Below are positions 56,632-62,993 of a DNA stretch of 64,000 nt, piece after piece (within the stretch, counting starts at the first letter, position 1; each line of letters begins with the position of its first letter). This DNA is from a virus. The stretch is from positions 1 to 64,000 of the IMG/VR virus record IMGVR_UViG_3300033816_000195; one strand, written 5' to 3'. The position numbers and the translations under genes are program-made. The notes beneath the pieces were generated by a model. The model made no database searches. It was given only the letters and a program-made list of their open reading frames with translations, and was not told where the DNA came from.

Positions 56632-57330
56632 TTAGTTGTTACGTTCTGCAGTTTCTGTACCTCTTGAGAATTGGTTTCCTGACTCAATATCTCCAGCAAG
56701 TATACTAACTGCTTCATCTATTATTAATTCTATTATATCATCTTTAAATTCACATTGTATTTCTGTTGTAGATGCAACTCCAGTATAAGGATCTATACAA
56801 CCTTGTATTTGTATTTTAATAGGTTGTCTATAGTAAACTAAGTCTGCTTGTGAAATATCAAAATCATTATTTGTATAAATATTTACACCATTTCCTTTTA
56901 GTGTGGCAAAAGTTTCTGCCCATTCAAAGTTTGGTTGTTTAGCTTTATCTCTGAGAAGTTGATTAAGATTTCCTTCTTCTGCTAAATAAACAGTCATTCT
57001 TCTTTTATCACAACAATCTTTATTTGCAAAAACATCTACTCTTTTCCATTGTAAATAATCTCCGGGAATAGTAGTCCTATAGTAGTAGTCTTTATCTTGT
57101 AAAGAAAGTGTACTTGTAACAAGTAATGCCTGAAGATCATCTTTTCTTCTGGTAGATTGTTCATCTCCTTCTCTCACAGGATTAATCCCATGCAGCTGCC
57201 TTCTAGCCCATTCCACCTGAGCTTTATTAAAAGACTCAACTACCTGCCAGCATTCTATGTTATCATAGTCTTGACTATCAAGCTTGTTAAGCCTTTGTTT
57301 CATCTTTATGGTAATAGTACTATTGAGCAT
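56632..57330 (-). CDS. Adaptor/ring-like head-tail connector protein (232 aa)
   Basis: The N-terminal helices (NIECWQVVESFNKAQVEWAR) carry a long Arg-rich stretch. The middle is beta-rich (YYYRTTIPGDYLQWKRVDVF, RRMTVYLAEEGN), and one long C-terminal helix follows (DDIIELIIDEAVSILAGDIE). This plan matches portal-bound adaptor proteins (T7 gp11/P22 gp4 fold), and crAss-like virions contain several ring proteins. The ATG at 57330 is used here; an internal ATG ten codons later (MKQRLNKL) is an alternative start. The gene begins three bases after the stop of the 125-aa gene. The function is inferred. Confidence 0.65.
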   Translation of the reverse strand: MLNSTITIKMKQRLNKLDSQDYDNIECWQVVESFNKAQVEWARRQLHGINPVREGDEQSTRRKDDLQALLVTSTLSLQDKDYYYRTTIPGDYLQWKRVDVFANKDCCDKRRMTVYLAEEGNLNQLLRDKAKQPNFEWAETFATLKGNGVNIYTNNDFDISQADLVYYRQPIKIQIQGCIDPYTGVASTTEIQCEFKDDIIELIIDEAVSILAGDIESGNQFSRGTETAERNN

Positions 57331-57333
57331 GTC

Positions 57334-57711
57334 TTATTTTTTTCTTTTTATAGCTCCACCTTTTTTTTGAGAAGGTATTTGATAATTTGGATACAGCTTA
57401 TTTACTGCCTCAGTTTCTGGATTTACATATTTTTTTGTTGCATCATTATATGCCTTACTTAAGTTGGCTCTTACTGCTTCTTTAGACTTTTCCCGTAAAA
57501 GATCTATATCAGGACGCATACTTCCTGCAAGTGATGCAAGTAGATTACCTGTATTTTTATAACCACCTGTAGAATCTGGTTTGTTAATCATCATGTCATT
57601 TGTCTCAATTCCATCTTGAGCTTTTTTCAATGACTTCTTTACTACAGTTTGCCTAGCTTCATTAGCTTTTCTAAATGCTGTAATAGGGTGAACTTTATTA
57701 GTTTTTTTCAT
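57334..57711 (-). CDS. Basic protein with C-terminal KKGG motif (125 aa)
   Basis: The sequence starts MKKTNKVHPITAFRKANEAR and ends NYQIPSQKKGGAIKRKK. It is strongly basic with a central helical part (IDLLREKSKEAVRANLSKAY). A terminal Lys-flanked GG phrase is shared with several of the next tiny genes and with the large cargo proteins. It is the last gene of the tiny-basic-protein cluster before the connector gene. Possibly a virion-internal or DNA-binding protein; no family is recognised. Confidence 0.6.
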   Translation of the reverse strand: MKKTNKVHPITAFRKANEARQTVVKKSLKKAQDGIETNDMMINKPDSTGGYKNTGNLLASLAGSMRPDIDLLREKSKEAVRANLSKAYNDATKKYVNPETEAVNKLYPNYQIPSQKKGGAIKRKK

Positions 57712-57713
57712 GA

Positions 57714-57878
57714 TTATTTATTTTTAGCCATTTTTTTAAATGTAAGTGCTAAGGTTTTAGCTTTACCAGTACAACCAGGTTTAGTTATAGGAGTACATTT
57801 TCCAGCAGTACCTCTACGTTTAATAGAAGCTGTAGCCTTTTGTATCCAGTTTTTATCTGACTTCTTTTTAGTTGCCAT
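57714..57878 (-). CDS. Small basic protein (54 aa)
   Basis: ATG at 57878, TAA at 57714. The product starts MATKKKSDKNWIQKATASIK and continues RRGTAGKC, TPITKPGC, then ends LALTFKKMAKNK. Lysine-rich with two Cys and a WIQKA start, it resembles small basic proteins that recur in tailed phages and large DNA viruses. It fills an otherwise empty 170-base gap between two basic genes with 2-base spacing on both sides. That fit, together with its sequence, makes it a convincing gene despite its size. Function unknown. Confidence 0.7.
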   Translation of the reverse strand: MATKKKSDKNWIQKATASIKRRGTAGKCTPITKPGCTGKAKTLALTFKKMAKNK

Positions 57879-57880
57879 GA

Positions 57881-58204
57881 CTATTTCTTTTTAACTCCAC
57901 CTTTCTTCATGTAACCCATTTTATTTCTTACAGCAGTAGGAAGTTTAGATAAACCTGTATTATCTGAAGGAACAGGTTTAAGAGATCCTCCAGATTTCTT
58001 TTTCATAATACCACCTTTTTTCATAGTATCAATACCTTGGTAATTTGGTCCTGTAGGTCCAGAGTTAGGCATACCAGCAATAAATGTTTTAGCATTTTTA
58101 TCAGCTAATTTCATTCCACCCATTGCCATCTTTTTTACTTTCTTAACAGGTCCTCCAGATTTCATTTTACCACAACCCATTTTACATGTTTTCATTGCTT
58201 TCAT
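57881..58204 (-). CDS. Basic protein with repeated Gly-Gly motifs (107 aa)
   Basis: Contains five or six Lys-flanked GG phrases: KSGGPVKK, AMGGMKLADK, KKGGIMKKK, KSGGSLKP and a final KKGGVKKK. It has a CKMGCGKMK start and Gly/Pro/Asn-rich links (GMPNSGPTGPNYQG). It is probably disordered alone and strongly positively charged, so condensation of packaged DNA or binding to the inner capsid are reasonable ideas, both inferred. It lies in a run of tiny basic genes with 2-base gaps. Confidence 0.65.
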   Translation of the reverse strand: MKAMKTCKMGCGKMKSGGPVKKVKKMAMGGMKLADKNAKTFIAGMPNSGPTGPNYQGIDTMKKGGIMKKKSGGSLKPVPSDNTGLSKLPTAVRNKMGYMKKGGVKKK

Positions 58205-58206
58205 AA

Positions 58207-58614
58207 TTATTTCTTTTTAGATTTTAAAACAGTTTTTTTAGTTGGTTTAGATTTTATATAACCACCTTTTTTAAAAGGTGTGGTAGATTCTTTTACAGGC
58301 TTTTTTCCAGCAGCAGCTACTTTTTCATCTTGTTGCTTAATATATTTTTCCCTAGCATCTTTTCTTTTCATACCAGGATTTGCTTTTTTAATATCAGTTA
58401 CTTCTTTACGTCTTTTAATAGTATCAGCTGTCATTTTACCTATAACACCTGCTGCACCAGTAACAGCTGTTGTAAGACCTGCAACAACACCTGGACATGG
58501 TTCACAACCTTGTCTTTCACCACCTACATATTTAGGACATTGTCCTTTTCCACATCCTCCAAAAGATGCTCCACCGGTTTTCATTTTTTTAATTGTTTTT
58601 ACAGTCTTTTTCAT
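58207..58614 (-). CDS. Basic protein with Cys cluster, hydrophobic segment and GG motifs (135 aa)
   Basis: The N-terminus KTVKTIKKMKTGGASFGGCG is followed by a Cys cluster (GCGKGQCPKYVGG, GCEPC). A Gly/Ala/Val-rich hydrophobic stretch (GVVAGLTTAVTGAAGVIG, about residues 42-60) could be membrane-active, as in phage ejection or capsid-internal peptides. The remainder is charged (RKEVTDIKKANPGMKRKDAR) and ends with KKGGYIKSK and a Lys tail. Fusing a hydrophobic segment to basic GG-bearing tails is unusual within the cluster. Function unknown. Confidence 0.6.
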   Translation of the reverse strand: MKKTVKTIKKMKTGGASFGGCGKGQCPKYVGGERQGCEPCPGVVAGLTTAVTGAAGVIGKMTADTIKRRKEVTDIKKANPGMKRKDAREKYIKQQDEKVAAAGKKPVKESTTPFKKGGYIKSKPTKKTVLKSKKK

Positions 58615-58624
58615 TTTATATAAT

Positions 58625-58984
58625 TTAACAATTCCACTTTCTTAAAGACTTATTAATCCTTGAGTTAGGATCATTAGCTGTTTTAGAGCTTGTTAGTTTT
58701 TTCTTCATTCCACTCATCCTAGCACAAAAAGATTTTCTTCTCTTAGCAGATTTACTATCCGGATCTAGTTTAGAAGGTTTAGTAGTAACAGCCATTTTAA
58801 GTTTACTTCCTGGATTCTCTCTTCTATAAGAAGCTACACCTTTAGCATTAAGACCTCCTGTCTTATTTTTTCCTTCTGACCTTGTCCAAGCTGGAGTAGA
58901 GCCACCAGATTTCATCTTAGGTTTCTTACCAGCTTTCTTCATTGAGATAGCTATTGCTGCTTGTTGTGCTCTATTTGCTGCCAT
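58625..58984 (-). CDS. DUF6321-like small basic protein (119 aa)
   Basis: I recognise the block AWTRSEGKNKTGGLNAKGVA, SYRRENPGSKLK, KRRKSFCARMSGMKKK and NDPNSRINKSLRKWNC as the DUF6321 pattern, shared by many phages and giant viruses, whose function is not known to me. An upstream in-frame ATG at 59035 would overlap the previous gene by 50 bases. The ATG at 58984 (MAANRAQQAA) sits one base from the upstream stop and gives a typical N-terminus, so I chose it. The SFCARM segment is the most conserved part. Likely virion-associated by context only. Confidence 0.75.
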   Translation of the reverse strand: MAANRAQQAAIAISMKKAGKKPKMKSGGSTPAWTRSEGKNKTGGLNAKGVASYRRENPGSKLKMAVTTKPSKLDPDSKSAKRRKSFCARMSGMKKKLTSSKTANDPNSRINKSLRKWNC

Positions 58985-58985
58985 A

Positions 58986-59273
58986 TTAATATCCTTTACT
59001 TTTTTTACTACCTGGTTTAGCAAATCCAGAAACATGTCCTCCTAATCTTTTTTTAGGTTTAGGATAAGGGTTTTCTCTATGCCATTTTTTAGTTGCTGCT
59101 ACACCTTGTTTAATAGTTTTTGCTCCTGCTTTTTTGGTTAAGTTAATTGTATCCCACTTTCCTTTGTCTTTAGTAGGATGATTAACCATAATATCACCGG
59201 GTTTACCTTTACCTATTTTATTAGTTTTTTTATAAACCCGGTGCTTTTCACCATCAGCAGTAACTCTTGCCAC
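58986..59273 (-). CDS. Small basic protein, GTG start (95 aa)
   Basis: The start is GTG at 59271-59273, overlapping the TAG stop of the preceding gene by one base (TAGTG). The product reads MARVTADGEKHRVYKKTNKI, with GDIMVNHPTKDKGKWDTINL and an end rich in Lys/Gly/Ser (RLGGHVSGFAKPGSKKSKGY). It combines a beta-like N-terminal half with a basic disordered tail that carries another GG phrase. No family is recognised. The coupling overlap supports the GTG start. Confidence 0.6.
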   Translation of the reverse strand: MARVTADGEKHRVYKKTNKIGKGKPGDIMVNHPTKDKGKWDTINLTKKAGAKTIKQGVAATKKWHRENPYPKPKKRLGGHVSGFAKPGSKKSKGY

Positions 59274-59404
59274 TATTTCTTAGTTTTAGTAGTAGTAGTT
59301 TTTGCTGTTTCTTTTTTTTCCTCTGCTTTTACATATGCAGGATTCAATATAAATTTTCCAGGTGCAGTTTCTATGTAAGCTGGAATTTCTTTTTTTGTTG
59401 CCAT
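59273..59404 (-). CDS. Small protein (43 aa)
   Basis: ATG at 59404 to TAG at 59273. The product starts MATKKEIPAYIETAPGKFIL and continues NPAYVKAEEKK before a Thr/Lys tail (TTTTKTKK). The IPAYIETAPGKFxLNPAYV core looks like a genuine conserved peptide, and the ORF fills the gap between two neighbours with a one-base overlap downstream. This is one of the few TAG stops in the late region, showing that TAG is read as stop here. Function unknown. Confidence 0.65.
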   Translation of the reverse strand: MATKKEIPAYIETAPGKFILNPAYVKAEEKKETAKTTTTKTKK

Positions 59405-59419
59405 GTTATATTAATTTAA

Positions 59420-59665
59420 TTAAATTTTTTTACCTGAAGCAAGATTATTAAATTCTTTTGCTTTTTCTGCTGCCATCTTTTTTACATCAGCCATTAACTT
59501 AGTATTCTTTTGAATCTCAGCAGCTCTTTGTAATGTAGACATAGCAGATTCAACTTCCCACTTTCTCATCTCTGCTTTACCACCCCCTAAAATAGAAATA
59601 CCAACAGTAGAAGAACTCTTCTTAGTTGGTGTTGATTTTTTAGTTGTTGTTTTTTTTATTGCCAT
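59420..59665 (-). CDS. Small basic helical protein (81 aa)
   Basis: The Thr/Lys/Ser-rich N-terminal tail (MAIKKTTTKKSTPTKKSS) is followed by VGISILGGG. One long amphipathic helix with coiled-coil spacing runs EMRKWEVESAMSTLQRAAEI and NTKLMADVKKMAAEKAKEF. The tail resembles nucleic-acid-binding tails of histone-like proteins. It is spaced two bases from the 112-aa gene upstream and 15 bases from the 43-aa gene downstream. No family is recognised; a role in the virion interior is inferred from the cluster. Confidence 0.6.
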   Translation of the reverse strand: MAIKKTTTKKSTPTKKSSSTVGISILGGGKAEMRKWEVESAMSTLQRAAEIQKNTKLMADVKKMAAEKAKEFNNLASGKKI

Positions 59666-59667
59666 AA

Positions 59668-60006
59668 CTATACTTTTTTAACTCTTCTTCCCATACCTAC
59701 TTTAGACTTTTCAGCTTTCTTAGCAGCTAGTTTAGAAGGAGTTAGTTCATACTTTGTTTTAGGAGTATCCTTTGATACTCTTTTTGTAGGCCGGCAGTAT
59801 TCATTTTTACCACCGGCACCACAAGGTTTTCCTGATTTAGTATCTTGCCACTTCTCTGCTTGCCATCTTTTTAGTTCAGTTCCTTTCTCAGTCTTCCTAA
59901 CTTGACCTTTACCTTTTCTACACTTTGCAATAGCTTGTGATGCTCTTGCTGAAGGAAAAACAGCATATCTGGATTTTACACTATGATAGCAAGAATCTTT
60001 AGGCAT
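59668..60006 (-). CDS. Small basic 'MPKDSCYHxVKxRY' protein (112 aa)
   Basis: The start MPKDSCYHSVKSRYAVFPSA, followed by RASQAIAKCRK, is a pattern I know from small proteins in many phages and giant viruses. Next come WQAEKWQDTKSGKPCGAGG and NEYCRPTKRVSKDTPKT, then a Lys/Ala tail. Four Cys may form a metal site. I do not assign a DUF number. Conservation across very different viruses suggests a packaged accessory function. The neighbouring genes are 2 bases away on both sides. Confidence 0.65.
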   Translation of the reverse strand: MPKDSCYHSVKSRYAVFPSARASQAIAKCRKGKGQVRKTEKGTELKRWQAEKWQDTKSGKPCGAGGKNEYCRPTKRVSKDTPKTKYELTPSKLAAKKAEKSKVGMGRRVKKV

Positions 60007-60008
60007 GA

Positions 60009-60230
60009 CTATTTTTTCTTAGCTTTTACCATTCCACCCTTTTTCATCATTCTGCCATACATTGCTTCTGGTATAGCAGTTTTAGGAGCTTTAGAAGTAC
60101 CACCAACTTTACCTTTTGGTTTAGTTTGTTTTTTCAATGCTGGATTTGTACCTCCAGTTTTTCCACTAGGTGTTTTATCAGCACCCATTAACTTTTTAGA
60201 CTTTGTTTTAGTCACGTTAGCAGCTTTCAT
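60009..60230 (-). CDS. Small basic protein with GG motifs (73 aa)
   Basis: An upstream ATG at 60275 would overlap the preceding gene by 32 bases. The ATG at 60230 (MKAANVTKTKSKKLMG) follows its stop closely and fits the spacing seen in the cluster, so I prefer it. The product is Lys/Gly/Thr-rich with KTGGTNPALKK, KVGGTSKAPK and a final KKGGMVKAKKK. It is the first of the tiny basic genes after the capsid-adjacent gene. Probably disordered and polycation-like; the role is inferred. Confidence 0.6.
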   Translation of the reverse strand: MKAANVTKTKSKKLMGADKTPSGKTGGTNPALKKQTKPKGKVGGTSKAPKTAIPEAMYGRMMKKGGMVKAKKK

Positions 60231-60243
60231 TTTATTTTTAAAT

Positions 60244-61260
60244 TTAAGAGTTCCAATACTTTTCACAGGATGCATTAAGATCTTTTAAAATATCCTCATT
60301 TAAAGGATTTTTTAAATACTCAACAACATCAGATACATTTCTACCAAGTAAACTATTTGTCTTAGCATGGTAAATATATCCATCTGCCTTATTTATAATA
60401 TACTTAAAAAAAACGGAATCTCTAACAATTGATTTAAGTTTTAATGTTTCCATGTCAAAATTAGATGCTTCAATGAATGATTTTGCAGCTCTTTCTTTGT
60501 TAGATTCCCCACCTTCACCGTTAATATGTCTATCCATATTTTCATAAATAGAGTCTAATGGTGTAGATTTTCTATATTGTGTACTGTTAATATCTACAAC
60601 TTTAGCAATGTAGAATAACTTAGTACTGTTTTTGTCAAATAATTTTTGAAGTTCAGAAAGTGCTTTGTTACGCATTTTCTTATATTCAGTTCTTGCTACT
60701 ACAGTTTCTTCTTCTTTATCTAAATAAAACTTAGGGGGTACTGCTTTAGATCTAGCATCATCATAGCTTTTAGCTACAATAGAAAATCCTCCGGCTTCTA
60801 TAGCAAATAACTTAACTCTATCATAAGGATCTTTAGTATCTAAATATAAAGGTTCATTACCACATGCAATAGTAATCTTATTCCAGAACTCTGCATTATC
60901 AGGCTTTAATACTTTTACTTTATTCCAAAATTGAGGATCCTCTATTTCTAATACATTAGCAGCTAGTTCTTTTTCTAATTCAGCAACAGCTTCTCTTATT
61001 TGTTTTATTCTAGCTTCTTTTTCTTCTGTAGGTAAGAGTTTAATTTCAGGAGCAAATTCATTAAGTCCTGTAAGATATCTTACTATACCATTGTTTTCTA
61101 AACAGGCTAATTGTTCATGATGTTTTACACCATCATAAAGAGATAGACCATAGTTTTCTAAACCCATATTTGACATAGTATTGTCAAAGAACGGACGCAC
61201 TGCAATTTTAGTTTTTTTGTTGGTAGCTTTATTAGTTTCTACCATTGTGAAATTTTCCAT
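60244..61260 (-). CDS. Capsid-adjacent conserved protein (338 aa)
   Basis: Lies directly downstream of the major capsid gene, beyond a terminator. After a short Lys/Thr-rich start, the sequence has FFDNTMSNMGLENYGLSLYD and a Leu/Glu-rich coiled-coil stretch (EEKEARIKQIREAVAELEKE). C-terminal helices follow (KSFIEASNFDMETLKLKS; NPLNEDILKDLNASCE). crAss-like genomes carry a gene of this size next to the capsid gene, but I do not know its structure. An AACCAACAAA-type leader appears twice just before its ATG. Function unknown; a head-assembly protein is plausible. Confidence 0.6.
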   Translation of the reverse strand: MENFTMVETNKATNKKTKIAVRPFFDNTMSNMGLENYGLSLYDGVKHHEQLACLENNGIVRYLTGLNEFAPEIKLLPTEEKEARIKQIREAVAELEKELAANVLEIEDPQFWNKVKVLKPDNAEFWNKITIACGNEPLYLDTKDPYDRVKLFAIEAGGFSIVAKSYDDARSKAVPPKFYLDKEEETVVARTEYKKMRNKALSELQKLFDKNSTKLFYIAKVVDINSTQYRKSTPLDSIYENMDRHINGEGGESNKERAAKSFIEASNFDMETLKLKSIVRDSVFFKYIINKADGYIYHAKTNSLLGRNVSDVVEYLKNPLNEDILKDLNASCEKYWNS

Positions 61261-61297
61261 GTTTTGTTGGTTTTTATTTGTTGGTTATTAAATTAAG

Positions 61298-61331
61298 AAA
61301 AAAAGGGGGCAGTTGCTTAGCACCCACCCCC
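61298..61331 (-). terminator. Rho-independent terminator after the major capsid gene
   Basis: On the minus strand GGGGG (61331-61327) pairs with CCCCC (61309-61305), with further weak pairing inside, and is followed by seven T. It begins 18 bases after the capsid stop codon. This placement would limit read-through and raise the relative level of capsid mRNA. Confidence 0.82.
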
Positions 61332-61348
61332 ATTTTATATATGATGGA

Positions 61349-62965
61349 TTAGAATGAACCACCAGTGATTGGGTTTCTCATAACAATCTTAAGGACTTTA
61401 GTTGGATCCTTAACCCAGATAGCTGGCATTGTTTGAGACATCATTACACGGTATCCATTGAACTGACCAGAAGATTGGAACCCTTGAGTTCTTCCCATGT
61501 AGTCCATAGTACCATTTTGATACCACCACTTCAACTGATTATCCCAAGATAATTTTAACATGTAAATATTATCATTAGTATTATCAGTGATATCAAAGAT
61601 AATAAATGAGTAAGAAGATAATGGGAAACCATCAATGATTGGGTTCTCAATATCATTTGTATGAACATTGTCAAATGCTGGGTTAAGAACAAACTTAACA
61701 TTTGCCAAGAATGGAATTACATATGAAGTATAAGCAAATCCAAAGTTCAAGTCCATACCTTTACCAGTAATTGCACCAATGTCAGCAGCTTGGATAAGAA
61801 GACCAGAAGAAATAGCTTCTCTTTTGATAGCTTCATTTACCATACGCATACCACCCATACCAGTTTGAACTACTAGAGATCTTTTTGGATCTGGACCTTG
61901 GAACTCAACTTTACCATTAAAGAAGTTGTAGATTTCTCCACGGAACAAATCAAGTGTAAAGTTATTTTTGTTATATACTCTTTTGAAAGAGTTATCTAAC
62001 TGTTTCCAAAGACCCACAGATAATCTAACATCATCTGGACCATCTTGACGCACTCTACCACCATGTCCCCACATTAAGTAAGTCTCAATGTCAGAAGCAA
62101 CTTTGCTCAAGTGAGCAGCTTCCATTGTAGTTAAGAATGTTCTAGAAAGATCACCATTATCAAATGCTCTTTTAACTTTATCTTTACCAAGTTTCTTAAT
62201 CATATCATCTAATGATGTGATTGAAGGATCCATAGTTTTATCAAAAGTTCTCCAGATCTCAGTTACAGGAACTGTACCATCTGCATTCATTCCACCTTTA
62301 ATCATCAAGTCTGCACGTGATGAGATAGAATAATGTACGTGAGCTTCAGCACCTCCTACAAAGTTGTAGAATTCACGGAAACCTGCATTAGTGATGATGT
62401 CAGAAAATCTTTCACCATACTCACCTCTAGCAGAACCTTTACGGAATACTTTAGTACCATTTGATAAATACTTATTCTCAAGATATTTATAATTGTCATT
62501 GTTTACAAGTTGTACAGTATAGATGAATCCATCACCAATTGGTAAGATATCTTCATTTGTAATGTACATCTCAACACCATTATACTTATCATAAGTAATG
62601 ATATCACCATGACCAAATTCTCTTTTGCTGATTTTGATACGGAAAGTACCACCATCTACACCTTTGAACTCATTGTCTGGTTCAATGTCTTCAATAATGT
62701 AAGGAAGATCTACAGATACAGGAGTCTGCCATCTGTACTCTCCACGAGCATTATCTACCATAATTACATTTTTACCACCAAAGCTAGACATTTGGTAAAG
62801 AGGCATTTCAACCTTCTGAGCCATAGCCCAAAGGTCCACTGGACCTAGATCCATTGGTTCTGCATCCTTTAACATGTTAACCAAGTGGTAAGAGTCTACG
62901 TGTGAACTTGCCGCATAGGCTGTATCCCGTAGAAAGATACCATTGTTTAAAACTGGAGTTGCCAT
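61349..62965 (-). CDS. Major capsid protein (crAss-type, HK97 fold expected)
   Basis: A 538-aa protein starting MATPVLNNGIFLRDTAYAAS, with MAQKVEMPLYQMSSFGGKNV, GDIITYDKYNGVEMYITNED, a Gly-rich FVGGAEAHVHYSISSRADLM, TYLMWGHGGRV, and an end near VLKIVMRNPITGGSF. I recognise this as the crAss-like major capsid protein, which forms the icosahedral shell with an HK97 fold in the family. Size and position between a putative scaffold gene and a terminator agree. No separate protease gene is seen in the window. Codon use looks slightly richer in GC-ending codons than the tail genes, as expected for a very abundant protein. Identification is from memory of the family, not an alignment. Confidence 0.88.
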   Translation of the reverse strand: MATPVLNNGIFLRDTAYAASSHVDSYHLVNMLKDAEPMDLGPVDLWAMAQKVEMPLYQMSSFGGKNVIMVDNARGEYRWQTPVSVDLPYIIEDIEPDNEFKGVDGGTFRIKISKREFGHGDIITYDKYNGVEMYITNEDILPIGDGFIYTVQLVNNDNYKYLENKYLSNGTKVFRKGSARGEYGERFSDIITNAGFREFYNFVGGAEAHVHYSISSRADLMIKGGMNADGTVPVTEIWRTFDKTMDPSITSLDDMIKKLGKDKVKRAFDNGDLSRTFLTTMEAAHLSKVASDIETYLMWGHGGRVRQDGPDDVRLSVGLWKQLDNSFKRVYNKNNFTLDLFRGEIYNFFNGKVEFQGPDPKRSLVVQTGMGGMRMVNEAIKREAISSGLLIQAADIGAITGKGMDLNFGFAYTSYVIPFLANVKFVLNPAFDNVHTNDIENPIIDGFPLSSYSFIIFDITDNTNDNIYMLKLSWDNQLKWWYQNGTMDYMGRTQGFQSSGQFNGYRVMMSQTMPAIWVKDPTKVLKIVMRNPITGGSF

Positions 62966-62993
62966 TTTTATTTGTTATTTAAATTGTTACTAA

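Noticed and set aside
58280-58645. 121-codon and 97-codon plus-strand ORFs that look hydrophobic
   Set aside because: They are antisense to the Lys-rich basic genes; AAA/AAG codons on the other strand give Phe/Leu runs, so the membrane-like look is an artefact.
58985-59035. Upstream start at 59035 for the DUF6321-like protein
   Set aside because: It would overlap the previous gene by 50 bases and add residues unlike the family; the ATG at 58984 fits the spacing.
60231-60275. Upstream start at 60275 for the 73-aa basic protein
   Set aside because: It overlaps the 338-aa gene by 32 bases, while the ATG at 60230 follows its stop closely.
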